From contig JAENWR010000035.1 in the NCBI GenBank assembly GCA_016649895.1, positions 1-32,263 on the forward strand: a DNA stretch of 32,263 nucleotides, read 5' to 3'. This document shows positions 24,481 to 32,263 of this stretch, piece by piece. Both the position numbers and the translations under genes were made by a program. A model generated the notes under the pieces. It saw only the letters and a list, made by a program, of their open reading frames with translations. It was not told where the DNA came from and did no database searches. The DNA comes from Acidimicrobiia bacterium. Its GTDB lineage: Bacteria; Actinomycetota; Acidimicrobiia; Acidimicrobiales; SKKL01. How positions within the stretch are numbered: the stretch's first letter is position 1; each line of letters opens with the position of its first letter.

Positions 24481-25710
24481 TCAGCCGTCGATCACCGCGT
24501 CGAGCTGCGGGAGGACGGCGGCGTCGGAGTAGTGCTCCTCGAACGCCGAGCGGGCAGCGGCCGAGAGCGCGGTGTGGTGCGCGGCGTCGGTGCGCAGGCG
24601 TTCGATGGCGGCCACCAGGCCGTCGACGTCGCCGTTGCGCAGCGACACCCCGCACCCGTGTGCGGCGATGGCGTGGTCGACGTTGGTGCCCGTCGGGCCG
24701 ACGTAGACGATCGGCACCCCGCCAGCCAGGCTGGCGTGCAGCTTGCTGGGGCTCATGAGGCCGCGCGACCGGTCGTCGAGGGTGATGAGGGCCGCCCCCG
24801 CCCCGGCGAGGACCGACGGCGTCTCCCCCTTGTCGACGTAGCCGCGCATGACGATGGGGGCGCCACGGCCGCGGCCGAGAGCGGTGCGTGCCGTCTCCAG
24901 CTCGGACCAGCGGACTCCGCCGCCCACGAAGAGGAACGCGGTGTCGTGGCCGGCCAGCAGCCCGGCGGCGTCGACGACGGTGTCGAAGCGGTGGCCGGTG
25001 CCGGTGTTGCCCAGGTAGGCGATGACGAACCGTCCCGTCAGGTCGGGGTCGTCGTAGCCCGGCCACGGCGCCACCTCGGCATCGGCGGGGAACAGGGCCG
25101 CTGGTTCCCAGTTGGGGATGACCGAGGTGGGGGGAGGGGCCTCGGCCGCGTACTGGTCGACGAGCAGCTCCCGCATGGCATCGTCGAGCACCACCAGGTG
25201 GTCGAGGCGTGGGTACAGCCAGCGGTTGACGGAGCGCAGCACCCGGCTGGCGGTGCCGTTGCGGTCGAGCTGACCGAACCGCTCGGCGGTGTCGGGGTAG
25301 ACGTCCATGCTCCACAGAACGACGCGGGCGCGGCGGTGCAACATGCGGTGGAGGAGGCCCGACAGCGCGATGTACGGCGGGGTGGTCATGGCGACGACCA
25401 CGTCCTGGCGCCGCATCGTGAGGAGCCGGGCCCACGCCCCCACGGTGAAGCCGAGGTAGCCGCCGACACGGGTGAGGATCGACGACTTGCCTCCGCCGGG
25501 CGTGGCGAGGCGCACGACGTGGATGCGTCCGTGGTGGCCGTCGTGGTCGACGATGTCGTCGGAGGGTTGGTCGCCGGTGTAGGAGGCCCGACCGGTGACC
25601 ACGGTGACGTCGTCACCGAGCTCGGCGCGGTGGCGCGCCAGCGAGGCCGCCAGGTGCGCCGTGGGGGAGTGGTCGGGCGGGTAGAACTGGTTGACGATGG
25701 TGAGGCGCAT
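24481..25710 (-). CDS. Glycosyltransferase, GT4-like (WcaI/WbuB type)
   Basis: The protein has 409 residues. The N-terminus RLTIVNQFYPPDHSPTAHLAASLARHRAELG is typical of WbuB/WcaI-like GT4 enzymes that act on exopolysaccharide or O-antigen repeat units. The donor half shows FVIAYLGNTGTGHRFDT, FLFVGGGVRWSELE, IVMRGYVDKGETPSVLAGA and SPSKLHASLAGGVPIVYVG, with the usual Rossmann donor-site pattern. The sugar is unknown. It lies 10 bp after the epimerase gene on the same strand, so both are probably one operon read from 26803. Confidence 0.8.
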   Translation of the reverse strand: MRLTIVNQFYPPDHSPTAHLAASLARHRAELGDDVTVVTGRASYTGDQPSDDIVDHDGHHGRIHVVRLATPGGGKSSILTRVGGYLGFTVGAWARLLTMRRQDVVVAMTTPPYIALSGLLHRMLHRRARVVLWSMDVYPDTAERFGQLDRNGTASRVLRSVNRWLYPRLDHLVVLDDAMRELLVDQYAAEAPPPTSVIPNWEPAALFPADAEVAPWPGYDDPDLTGRFVIAYLGNTGTGHRFDTVVDAAGLLAGHDTAFLFVGGGVRWSELETARTALGRGRGAPIVMRGYVDKGETPSVLAGAGAALITLDDRSRGLMSPSKLHASLAGGVPIVYVGPTGTNVDHAIAAHGCGVSLRNGDVDGLVAAIERLRTDAAHHTALSAAARSAFEEHYSDAAVLPQLDAVIDG

Positions 25711-25720
25711 CAGCGGCGGC

Positions 25721-26803
25721 TCAGGTCCGCTGGGCGGCGAGCGCCGCGTCGACCATCTCGTCGACGATCTGGTCGAGGCTCCGCTCGACCGTCCACGCCG
25801 GGTAGTGCGACCGGAACTTCGACATGTCGGTGTAGTAGCAGATGTGGTCGCCGATGCGAGCGTCGTCGCGGTAGCTCAGCTCGGGGCGCGATCCGCAGCG
25901 CGCGGCGATGAGCTCGACGCACTCGAGGTTGCTGGCGGCGTTGGCTCGCCCGCCCCCGAGGTTGTACGCCTCGCCGGGCCGCGGGTCTTGGGCGAAGGCC
26001 CAGATGGCGCTGACGACATCGGCCGAGTGGATCTGGTCGCGGACCTGCTTCCCCTTGTAGCCGATCATCGTGTACGGCCCGCCGACCACGGCCTGGGCCA
26101 CCAGGTAGCTGAGGAAGCCGTGCAGCTCGACGCCCGCGTGGTGCGGTCCGGTGAGGCAACCGCCGCGGAACACGCCGGTGCGCATCCCGAAGTAGCGGCC
26201 GTACTCCTGCACCATGACGTCGGCCGCCACCTTCGAGGCACCGAACAGCGAGTGCAGGCAGCCGTCGATCGACAGCTCCTCGGTGACGCCCTCGGACGTG
26301 AGGCCGACCACGTCGGCCGCGGGGTCATCGACGTTGACGGAATAGTCGTAGCGGGTATCGAGCTCGACGAGCGGGAGCCGGTTGGGGTTGTCGCCGTAGA
26401 CCTTGTTGGTGCTCATGGCGACGAAGATCGCGTCGGGGGTGTGGCGGCGGCATGCCTCGAGGAGGGCGAGGGTGCCACCGGCGTTGACGTCGAAATCGTC
26501 GAACGGGCGCGACGCCGCCAGGTCGTGGCTCGGCTGGGCCGCCATGTGCACCACCAGTTCGGGGCGCACGGAGGCGATGAGCGAGTCGACGGCGGCACGG
26601 TCGCGGATGTCGAGGTCGTGGTGGGTGTAGCGCGGGCACTTGGCGGCGAGCCGGGCCAGGTTGCTGGTGGTGTCGCCCCCCGGACCGAAGAAGTCGGCGC
26701 GCATGTTGTTGTCGACGCCGGTGACGGGGAAGCCGAGGCCGTCGAAGAACTCGACGGCCTCCGAACCGATGAGGCCGGCGCTGCCGGTGACGAGGACGCG
26801 CAT
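25721..26803 (-). CDS. NAD-dependent epimerase, CDP-paratose 2-epimerase-like
   Basis: The protein has 360 residues from ATG 26803, the start favoured by the TAGGCT box 8 nt upstream. Extended-SDR features: [29 protein letters not shown] (typical of the RfbE/tyvelose-epimerase group), HHDLDIRDR and [10 protein letters not shown]. The catalytic tetrad position reads [13 protein letters not shown], with Phe187 in place of Tyr and Lys191 kept. I recall this FGASK version as usual in a subgroup of unknown substrate, so true CDP-paratose epimerase activity is doubtful. It would adjust a nucleotide sugar for the neighbouring glycosyltransferases. Confidence 0.75.
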   Translation of the reverse strand: MRVLVTGSAGLIGSEAVEFFDGLGFPVTGVDNNMRADFFGPGGDTTSNLARLAAKCPRYTHHDLDIRDRAAVDSLIASVRPELVVHMAAQPSHDLAASRPFDDFDVNAGGTLALLEACRRHTPDAIFVAMSTNKVYGDNPNRLPLVELDTRYDYSVNVDDPAADVVGLTSEGVTEELSIDGCLHSLFGASKVAADVMVQEYGRYFGMRTGVFRGGCLTGPHHAGVELHGFLSYLVAQAVVGGPYTMIGYKGKQVRDQIHSADVVSAIWAFAQDPRPGEAYNLGGGRANAASNLECVELIAARCGSRPELSYRDDARIGDHICYYTDMSKFRSHYPAWTVERSLDQIVDEMVDAALAAQRT

Positions 26804-26811
26804 GGTGGGCG

Positions 26812-26817
26812 AGCCTA
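26812..26817 (-). promoter_or_regulatory. Candidate -10 box of the epimerase-glycosyltransferase operon (TAGGCT)
   Basis: On the minus strand TAGGCT ends 8 nt before ATG 26803, with no ribosome-binding site between, as for a leaderless transcript. It lies in the 61-bp gap between divergent genes. Confidence 0.4.
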
Positions 26818-26864
26818 CCGGCCGCCCTGTTCGCGGCCAGCTCGGGCCGTGCGAGACTCGACCC

Positions 26865-27971
26865 ATGAGAGTGGCGGTGACCATGGAGCAGTGCTGGCAC
26901 CGGGTTCCCGGCGGAACCGCCGTGTCGACGATCCAGCAGGCCGCCGCGGTGGCCGATGTCGACGGCGTCGAGCTCGTCGGCGTGTCGGCCCGCCACCGCG
27001 ACGAACCGCCGGCTCCTTGGCGACCCCCGATCCCGGTTCGGCAGCTGCCGCTACCGCGCCTCGCGCTCTACGAGAGCTGGCACTGGCTGCGCCGGCCGAG
27101 CGTGGGGTCGGCCACCGGGCCTGTCGACGCCATCCACGCCACCGGCTTCGCCATCCCGCCCCGAGGGCCGGGGCTCCTCGTCACGATGCACGACCTCGCG
27201 GTGCTCCACGACACCAGCCACTTCACGCGCCGTGGGGTCAGCTTCCTGCGACGATCGATCGAGCTGGCCCGCCGGCACGCCGACCTCGTCCTCTGCCCCT
27301 CGCAGGCCACCGTCGACGACTGCGTCGCCCATGGGTTCTCACCCGAGCGGTTGCGCCTGATCCCCTGGGGCGTCGAGCAGCGCCGGGCCGGGTCCGACGA
27401 GGTGGCGTCGGTGGTCGAGCGACATCGACTGCCCGAGCGCTACGTGCTGTCGGTGGCCACCCAGGAGCCGCGCAAGAACCTGGCTCGGTTGCTCGCGGCG
27501 TTCGGCACGCTCGCCGACCGGGGGCACGACGACGTGGTGCTGGTGCTGGTGGGGCCTGAGGGGTGGGGCCCCGATCTGGGCGCCCAGATCGACGCGCTCG
27601 GCCCGAGGTGTCGCAAGCTCGGGTTCGTCCCCGGCGACGACCTGCCTGCCCTCTACGCCGGCGCGTCCGCCTTCTGCTACCCGAGCATCCTCGAGGGGTT
27701 CGGGCTTCCCGTCCTCGAAGCGATGGTGCAGGCCACGCCGGTGGTGACCTCGTCGGGCACCTCCACCGAGGAGCTCGTGGTCGACGGAGCGGGCGTCGCC
27801 GTCGACCCGCTCGATGTCGGTGCCATCGCCGATGCGCTCGTCGAGCTGCTCGACGACCCCGGGCGAGCGGCCGCCGTGGGTGCCGCAGGTCGCGAGCGTG
27901 CCGCCGGCTACACGTGGGACCGCACCGCTGAACTGACCATGGCGGCCTACCGGGAGGTCAGCGGTCGATGA
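26865..27971 (+). CDS. Glycosyltransferase, GT4-like
   Basis: The protein has 368 residues from ATG 26865. The N-terminal acceptor half includes [17 protein letters not shown] and [17 protein letters not shown]. The donor half has [50 protein letters not shown] and the EX7E motif in [15 protein letters not shown], the canonical GT4 (retaining) active site. The donor sugar is unknown; mannosyl- or rhamnosyltransferases often show this layout. Its end overlaps the next, oppositely oriented glycosyltransferase gene by 14 bp. Confidence 0.85.
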   Translation: MRVAVTMEQCWHRVPGGTAVSTIQQAAAVADVDGVELVGVSARHRDEPPAPWRPPIPVRQLPLPRLALYESWHWLRRPSVGSATGPVDAIHATGFAIPPRGPGLLVTMHDLAVLHDTSHFTRRGVSFLRRSIELARRHADLVLCPSQATVDDCVAHGFSPERLRLIPWGVEQRRAGSDEVASVVERHRLPERYVLSVATQEPRKNLARLLAAFGTLADRGHDDVVLVLVGPEGWGPDLGAQIDALGPRCRKLGFVPGDDLPALYAGASAFCYPSILEGFGLPVLEAMVQATPVVTSSGTSTEELVVDGAGVAVDPLDVGAIADALVELLDDPGRAAAVGAAGRERAAGYTWDRTAELTMAAYREVSGR

Positions 27972-29106
27972 GCCGGTCGTACTCGGCCTGCATCGAGGTG
28001 GCGATGCTGCTCCACGACAGGACCTCGACAACCCGAGGGGCTGCCGCCCGGGCACGGGTGGCCGCCTCCGGGTCGAGCAGCACGTCGGCGAGCGCCGCGC
28101 CGGCCTCGACGGGATCCTGGCCGACGAGCCGGACCTCGGCCCTCGGCGCCAGGTCGACCATGCTGGCGACGCCCCGGGTCGCCACCACTGGCAGCCCCGC
28201 GCACACCGCCTCGGCCGCAGCCATGCCGAAGCTCTCGTCGTCGGACAGCAGAACGAACGCGTCGGCTCGTTCCAGCTCGCGCGCTCGATCGTCGCCGAAC
28301 CGTGGCCCCACCAGGTCGACCGACGCCTCGATGCCCAGGTCGTCCCGCATGGTGTGGAGCGCGCTCTCGCTGGCCGCGTCGCCCGAGCCGACGATGCGCA
28401 GACGTGCCGACGGCACCCGCTCGAGCGTGTGCCGGAACGCCGTCAGGGTGAGGTCGAGCCGCTTCTTCGCCGCCAGACGTCCGAGGAACAGCACCACCGG
28501 GCCGCCGTCGGCACCCGATCTCGGGCCCGGCCGTGGCTCCGGCACCTCGACGCCGTGGGGCACCACGAACGCCGCCGACGCCAGGCCCAACTCCGCCAGG
28601 TCGTCCTTCTCGCGCGACGACGCGCACCGCACCCCGTCGGCGCGCCGTAGCAGCGGGTGGTCGACGACCTGGCCGTAGAGGCGCTTCTTCCACAGCTTCT
28701 GGCGGCGCGAGTAGCTGGTGAGCGAGCCGTGGGGCTCCATCACCAGGGGTGTGCCGGCCGCGAGCGCCGCTCGGGCCGCCACCACGGTCGTGTGGTGGAA
28801 GATCGTGTGCACGTGCACGAGGTCGACTTCGCCTGCCCGCTCCCGCATGGAGGCGGCGAGGTCGGGGCTCCTGCTCCAGCCGATCGGGGTCGTCGTGGCG
28901 AACTGGGTGATGGGGAAGCTCCACTCGTCGGCGTCGATATGGAACGGCCCGGGTCCGAGGAAGCGGCGGTCGGTGCTGAGCACCTCGACCTCGACGCCCT
29001 GGTCGTGCAACGCCTGGCACAGGCGCAGCGTCGCCTCGGTGGGTCCGCCGTAGTCGGGATCGAGCAGCGGCATGACGTGGATGATGCGACGTCGGCGCGA
29101 CTGCAT
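27958..29106 (-). CDS. Glycosyltransferase, GT4-like
   Basis: The protein has 382 residues from ATG 29106; a longer frame to 29208 exists, but RRIIHVMPLLDPDYGGPTEA is the usual start of such enzymes. Further motifs: VHVHTIFHHTTVVAARAAL, EPHGSLTSYSRRQKLWKKRLY, VPHGVEVPEP, VLFLGRLAAKKRLDLTLTAF and DESFGMAAAEAVCAGLPVVAT (EX7E-type donor site). It would add a sugar to the glycan; substrates cannot be read. It converges with the previous glycosyltransferase (14-bp overlap) and is divergent from the nucleotidylyltransferase gene. Confidence 0.85.
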   Translation of the reverse strand: MQSRRRRIIHVMPLLDPDYGGPTEATLRLCQALHDQGVEVEVLSTDRRFLGPGPFHIDADEWSFPITQFATTTPIGWSRSPDLAASMRERAGEVDLVHVHTIFHHTTVVAARAALAAGTPLVMEPHGSLTSYSRRQKLWKKRLYGQVVDHPLLRRADGVRCASSREKDDLAELGLASAAFVVPHGVEVPEPRPGPRSGADGGPVVLFLGRLAAKKRLDLTLTAFRHTLERVPSARLRIVGSGDAASESALHTMRDDLGIEASVDLVGPRFGDDRARELERADAFVLLSDDESFGMAAAEAVCAGLPVVATRGVASMVDLAPRAEVRLVGQDPVEAGAALADVLLDPEAATRARAAAPRVVEVLSWSSIATSMQAEYDRLIDR

Positions 29107-29234
29107 GGCCGCATGATGGCCGAGGTGGCGCCGAGCGGCCAGCTCGTGTCGCTCAGCGATGCTGCTGCCCGGTACTGTCCCTCCACGATGATGTTCGGTA
29201 CGCGCCATGCTCGACGCTGCCCCGGAGGCGGTCT
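29107..29234. promoter_or_regulatory. Divergent promoter region
   Basis: 128 bp between divergent genes. A TACTGT box (29173-29178) could serve as -10 for the plus-strand gene, and GGAGG (29224-29228) is its ribosome-binding site, 6 nt before GTG 29235. No clear box was found for the minus-strand glycosyltransferase. Confidence 0.35.
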
Positions 29235-30239
29235 GTGAACGCTGTCGTCCTCGTCGGAGGCTTCGGTACCCGGCTGCGCCCGCTGACGCTCACGGTGCCG
29301 AAGCAGATGTTGCCCGTGGCGGGTGCCACCATGCTCGAACGGGTGGTCGCCCACCTCGGGGCCCACGGGGTCGATCGGGCGGTGCTCGCCCTCGGCTATC
29401 GCCCCGACGTGTTCCTCGATGCGTTCCCCGACGGCCGGTGCGCCGGCATCGAGCTCGTCTACGCGGTCGAGCCCGAGCCGCTCGACACCGGCGGTGCGGT
29501 CGGCTTCGCCGCGCGCGAGGCAGGCATCGACGACACGTTCATCGTGGTGAACGGCGACGTCCTCACCGATCTCGACGTCACCGAGCTGGTCGCCCGTCAT
29601 CGGGCCACGGGCGCCGAGGGCACCATCGCGCTCACCCCGGTCGACGATCCCTCCCGCTACGGCGTCGTTCCCATCGACGCCGATGGCAGGGTCACGGCGT
29701 TCATCGAGAAGCCACCGGCCCACGAGGCACCGAGCAAGTGGATCAACGCCGGCACCTACGTGCTCGAGCCGTCGGTGCTCGACCGCATCGAGTCGGGGCG
29801 GAGGGTGTCGATCGAGCGGGAGGTGTTCCCGGCGATGGTGGCCGACGGCACGCTCTTCGCCCTGGAACGCACTGGGCGTTGGGTCGACGCCGGTACGCCG
29901 GAAACCCTCATCGAAGCGGCCCTGGCGCACCTCGACGGCTCGGCCGGGCGTGAGGACGCCATCGCCGCCGATGCCACGGTCGATCCGACGGCCCGGGTCG
30001 AGTCGTCGTGGGTCGGTCCTGGCGCCACCGTCGCCTCCGGAGCGGTGGTCGAGGGTTCACTCGTGCTGGCGGGCGCTCGCATCGGCGAAGGTGCCGTCGT
30101 GCGCGACTCCGTCGTCGGCGCCGCAGCCACGGTGGGGGCCCGCGCCACGCTCGACGAGCTCACGGTGGTGGGCCACGACGTGACGATCGAACCGGGAGCC
30201 GTCCTGCGCGCCGCCAGGGTGCCATCCGAGGCGGAGTGA
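29235..30239 (+). CDS. Sugar-1-phosphate nucleotidylyltransferase with left-handed beta-helix tail
   Basis: The protein has 334 residues from GTG 29235. The signature GGFGTRLRPLTLTVPKQMLPV (8-28) with Lys23 marks the NDP-sugar pyrophosphorylase fold; FIVVNGDVL has the metal-binding Asp, and EKP and KWINAGTYVLEP complete the active site. From about 245 a hexapeptide-repeat helix follows (VDPTARVESSWVGPGATVAS...). This arrangement is closest to GDP-mannose pyrophosphorylase-like proteins; glucose-1-phosphate uridylyl- or thymidylyltransferase cannot be excluded. It supplies an activated sugar to the cluster. Its stop overlaps the start of the next gene (GTGA). Confidence 0.85.
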   Translation: MNAVVLVGGFGTRLRPLTLTVPKQMLPVAGATMLERVVAHLGAHGVDRAVLALGYRPDVFLDAFPDGRCAGIELVYAVEPEPLDTGGAVGFAAREAGIDDTFIVVNGDVLTDLDVTELVARHRATGAEGTIALTPVDDPSRYGVVPIDADGRVTAFIEKPPAHEAPSKWINAGTYVLEPSVLDRIESGRRVSIEREVFPAMVADGTLFALERTGRWVDAGTPETLIEAALAHLDGSAGREDAIAADATVDPTARVESSWVGPGATVASGAVVEGSLVLAGARIGEGAVVRDSVVGAAATVGARATLDELTVVGHDVTIEPGAVLRAARVPSEAE

Positions 30240-31174
30240 AGGCGCTCGTCACGGGTGGGGCCGGCTTCATCGGTTCGAACCTGGTCGATCGGCTACTTGC
30301 CGAAGACCACCAGGTCGACGTCATCGACGACCTCTCCTCCGGTTCGCTCGCCAACCTGGCCGATGCCCGCGCCGGTCGCACGAAGCGGCTGAGCTTCCAC
30401 CAGGTCGATGTGCGCGACGCCGGTGTGGTCGAGCTCATCGAGCGTCGGAGGCCCGACGTCGTCTTCCACCTCGCAGCGCGAGATCCCATCGGCGAGCTCG
30501 CCCCAGAGGATGTCGTCGACGATGCCGAGGTGGCCGTGGTCGGCAGCCTGCGGGTGCTCGAAGGGGCTCGCCGGGCCGGGAGCACGAAGGTGGTGGCGGC
30601 GTCGAACGCATCGATCTACCGACCACCGACCGGCTCGGAGCTGCCCCTGCGCGAGTCGCATCCCCAGCACCCGGTCGATCCCGACGGTGTGGCCAGGAAG
30701 GCGGTCGCCGACTACCTCGCGGTGTTCCGCGAGCGCCACGAACTGGAGTTCACCGCCCTCGCCCTCGCCAACGTCTACGGCCCCAGGCAGCGGAGCGGCG
30801 TCGTCGCCGAACTCGTCGAGCGGGTGGTCGCCGGGGAGCGGTGCACGATCGACGGCGACGGCCTCCAGACCCGCGACTTCGTGTTCGTCGACGATGTCGT
30901 CGATGCGTTCGTGCGTGCCGCCGAGCGGGGCAGCGGCCTGGTCGTGAACGTCGGCACCGGGATCGAGACATCCGTCAACGACCTACACGACGCGCTGCAG
31001 CTGGCCGCCGGTGGATCGGAGGGCGTGGCGGTCGAGCGTCGACCCGCACGGGCTGGACGGGTGCCCCGCCTGGCGCTCGATCCCGGGCGGGCACGCATCC
31101 ACCTCGGCTGGACGCCGTGGACCGACCTCGCCGATGGCCTGGTCCAAACCGTCGAGAGTCGTCGCGCCACCTGA
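30236..31174 (+). CDS. GalE-like NAD-dependent epimerase/dehydratase with altered catalytic residues
   Basis: The protein has 312 residues; GTG 30236 overlaps the upstream stop. The Rossmann motif is normal (GGAGFIGSNLVDRL), as are DDLSSGSLANL, VVFHLAA and the C-terminal substrate half (ALANVYGPRQRSGVV, GDGLQTRDFVFVDDVVDAF). But the Tyr-x3-Lys site reads PDGVARK: Asp150 for Tyr and Arg154 for Lys. Both differ from the usual codons by one base. Ordinary epimerase chemistry should fail, so it may bind sugar nucleotide without turnover, act as a partner subunit, or be a decaying copy. The frame is intact and the rest well conserved. Confidence 0.75.
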   Translation: MKALVTGGAGFIGSNLVDRLLAEDHQVDVIDDLSSGSLANLADARAGRTKRLSFHQVDVRDAGVVELIERRRPDVVFHLAARDPIGELAPEDVVDDAEVAVVGSLRVLEGARRAGSTKVVAASNASIYRPPTGSELPLRESHPQHPVDPDGVARKAVADYLAVFRERHELEFTALALANVYGPRQRSGVVAELVERVVAGERCTIDGDGLQTRDFVFVDDVVDAFVRAAERGSGLVVNVGTGIETSVNDLHDALQLAAGGSEGVAVERRPARAGRVPRLALDPGRARIHLGWTPWTDLADGLVQTVESRRAT

Positions 31175-31192
31175 TCCGACCCGAGGTCCCCA

Positions 31193-31249
31193 CCTCCAGA
31201 TCTCGCGGATCCGTCGCGCCTGCCGCGACAGGACCGCGAGATCTCGAGG
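31193..31249. terminator. Long hairpin between convergent operons, probable bidirectional terminator
   Basis: Outer arms 31193-31208 and 31234-31249 match at 15 of 16 positions; an inner stem GTCGCG (31213-31218)/CGCGAC (31224-31229) extends it to about 25 bp. It sits midway between the plus-strand epimerase and the minus-strand fbiB, both of which end here. Confidence 0.65.
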
Positions 31250-31291
31250 AGGGGCCGGGGTGGTGGCGCCAGGCGGTGGGGACGAAGGGTC

Positions 31292-32008
31292 CTAGCGGAA
31301 GAGGTCTTCGGTGGGGTGGCGGACGATCTCGTCGTGGACGTTCCCGTCACCCAGCCACTTGGGGTCGATGCCCCGCACGACGGCGGCGGCGATGCCGGTG
31401 GCCTTGCCCATCACCATGTCGGCCGCCCCCGCGATCTCGTCGACGACGCACACCTCGGTCACCTGCAGTACCCGGCCCCGGGAATCCTCGGTGCCGCGCA
31501 GGTCGACCACGCCCTTGATGCCGGCGCAGCCGATGGCGACGTCGGTGAGGCCCCGGCGCCACACCCGGCCGAAGGTGTCGGAGACGACCACCGCCACCTC
31601 GATCCCTGCACGAGCGCGGATGCCGTCGCGGATGCGGCGGGCCGACCGGTCGGAGTCCTCGGGGAGCAGCGCCGCGTAGCCGATGTCGATGTTCGACAGG
31701 TCGATGCCGGCGTTGGCGCAGATGAAGCCGTGCTTGGTCTCGCTGATGACGAGATCGCCCCGGCGCCGCAGCACGCGTACCGACTCGCGCTCGACGAGCG
31801 GCTTGTGCGAGAGCGGGTCGGCGGGGTCGATCTCCACCAACATCCCCTCGGCCTTCGACACCACCTTCTGGGTGACGACCACCACGTCGCCGTCGGCGAG
31901 CGCGGTTGTGGGTTCGGCCCCCGCGGCGGTGACGATGAACCCGGCGAGATCGTCACCCGGCCGCACCTCGGGGACACCCTCGATGCCGAACACCTCGAGC
32001 CGCGCCAT
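31292..32008 (-). CDS. fbiB: Coenzyme F420-0:L-glutamate ligase
   Basis: The protein has 238 residues. CofE-type features: RPGDDLAGFIVTAA, DGDVVVVTQKVVSKAEGMLV, ETKHGFICANAGIDLSNI, RIRDGIRARAGIEVAVVVSDTFGRVWRRGLTD and AIGCAGIKGVVDLRG. It adds glutamate to F420-0 with GTP. It is of the short, archaeal CofE length, without the C-terminal nitroreductase-like domain found in mycobacterial FbiB, so dehydro-F420 reduction must be done elsewhere. ATG overlaps the fbiA stop (TGATG), so the two are coupled. Confidence 0.85.
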   Translation of the reverse strand: MARLEVFGIEGVPEVRPGDDLAGFIVTAAGAEPTTALADGDVVVVTQKVVSKAEGMLVEIDPADPLSHKPLVERESVRVLRRRGDLVISETKHGFICANAGIDLSNIDIGYAALLPEDSDRSARRIRDGIRARAGIEVAVVVSDTFGRVWRRGLTDVAIGCAGIKGVVDLRGTEDSRGRVLQVTEVCVVDEIAGAADMVMGKATGIAAAVVRGIDPKWLGDGNVHDEIVRHPTEDLFR

Positions 32009-32262
32009 CAGCTGGTCCTTCCCCGCAGGGCTGCAGAGAGCACGGTGCGCGCCAGGGCCGCAGGCACCCCCGACACCGACATGATGGTGGGGGTGACAAC
32101 GCAGCGCACGCCTTCGGCCTCGACCGCCGAGCGCAACTCGCCGTCGGCCTCGTCGATGACGAGCGTGCCGGCCAGCTCGGCGTAGACGCGGGCGACGCCG
32201 ACGACCGAGGGCTCGTGGCCGAGCTCGCGGAGCATGCGGTCGGCTGGTCCCTTCAGGGCCTT
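32008..32262 (-). CDS. fbiA: 2-phospho-L-lactate transferase (CofD/FbiA), C-terminal part, 5' end outside the window
   Basis: Only the last 84 or so residues are present (KALKGPADRMLRELGHEPSV, then VGVARVYAELAGTLVIDEAD, then VRCVVTPTIMSVSGVPAALA). The GxEPSVVGVA-Y and VTPTIM segments are typical of the C-terminus of FbiA/CofD, which joins the phospholactyl (or phosphoenolpyruvyl) group to Fo to form F420-0. It lies just upstream of fbiB in the usual order and overlaps it by 1 nt. Confidence 0.8.
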   Translation of the reverse strand, partial: KALKGPADRMLRELGHEPSVVGVARVYAELAGTLVIDEADGELRSAVEAEGVRCVVTPTIMSVSGVPAALARTVLSAALRGRTS

Positions 32263-32263
32263 C

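Noticed and set aside
1..32263. CRISPR arrays, tRNA and rRNA genes
   Set aside because: No regularly spaced repeats and no cloverleaf or rRNA-like sequence were noticed. A covariance-model scan was not possible here.

Overview
The window comes from a high-GC actinobacterium, probably of the Acidimicrobiia. The clues are a class-I biotin carboxylase/BCCP fusion beside birA, coenzyme F420 genes (fbiA/fbiB), a LysM-BTAD protein of the Tad-pilus type, and several TANNNT -10 boxes placed 6-8 nt before start codons, as expected of leaderless transcripts. Placement is an inference from gene content, not from a marker gene.

Left half (about 1-14.6 kb): accessory DNA in decay. The two halves of one AbiEi/DUF559-type gene lie at 157-246 and 14581-15438, same strand and joinable in frame, so about 14.3 kb seems to have been inserted into it. 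The block holds a three-gene secretion/envelope operon (a phospholipase A2 with DUF4214-like repeats and an in-frame TGA, a lipoprotein, a small membrane protein). It also holds three bounded insertion sequences of three families: an NF041680/DUF6788 element at 3114-4968, an IS1182-like element at 7311-9096 and an ISL3 element at 9786-11216. Between them are an uncharacterised 540-aa gene set between two palindromes, a probable nuclease fragment trapped between two ISs, and a multiply broken LysM-BTAD gene preceded by the tail of a TadG-like gene. Frameshifts and nonsense codons are frequent here and absent from the right half.

Right half (about 15.4-32.3 kb): intact backbone. accA-like carboxylase and birA are divergent with starts 17 bp apart, followed by a class-IV aminotransferase and a LytR-CpsA-Psr ligase. 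A nucleotide-sugar/glycan cluster follows: UDP-glucose dehydrogenase, UDP-glucuronate decarboxylase, three GT4-like glycosyltransferases, a CDP-paratose 2-epimerase-like protein, a sugar-phosphate nucleotidylyltransferase and a GalE-like protein whose catalytic Tyr and Lys are replaced. Together they would make UDP-glucuronate, UDP-xylose and other activated sugars for a cell-surface glycan, with the LCP protein as a possible wall-attachment enzyme. The window ends in fbiB and the 3' part of fbiA.

The most striking object is the UDP-glucose dehydrogenase. It carries a 459-aa intein with LAGLIDADG endonuclease motifs exactly before the catalytic cysteine, so that this cysteine is also the +1 splicing nucleophile.
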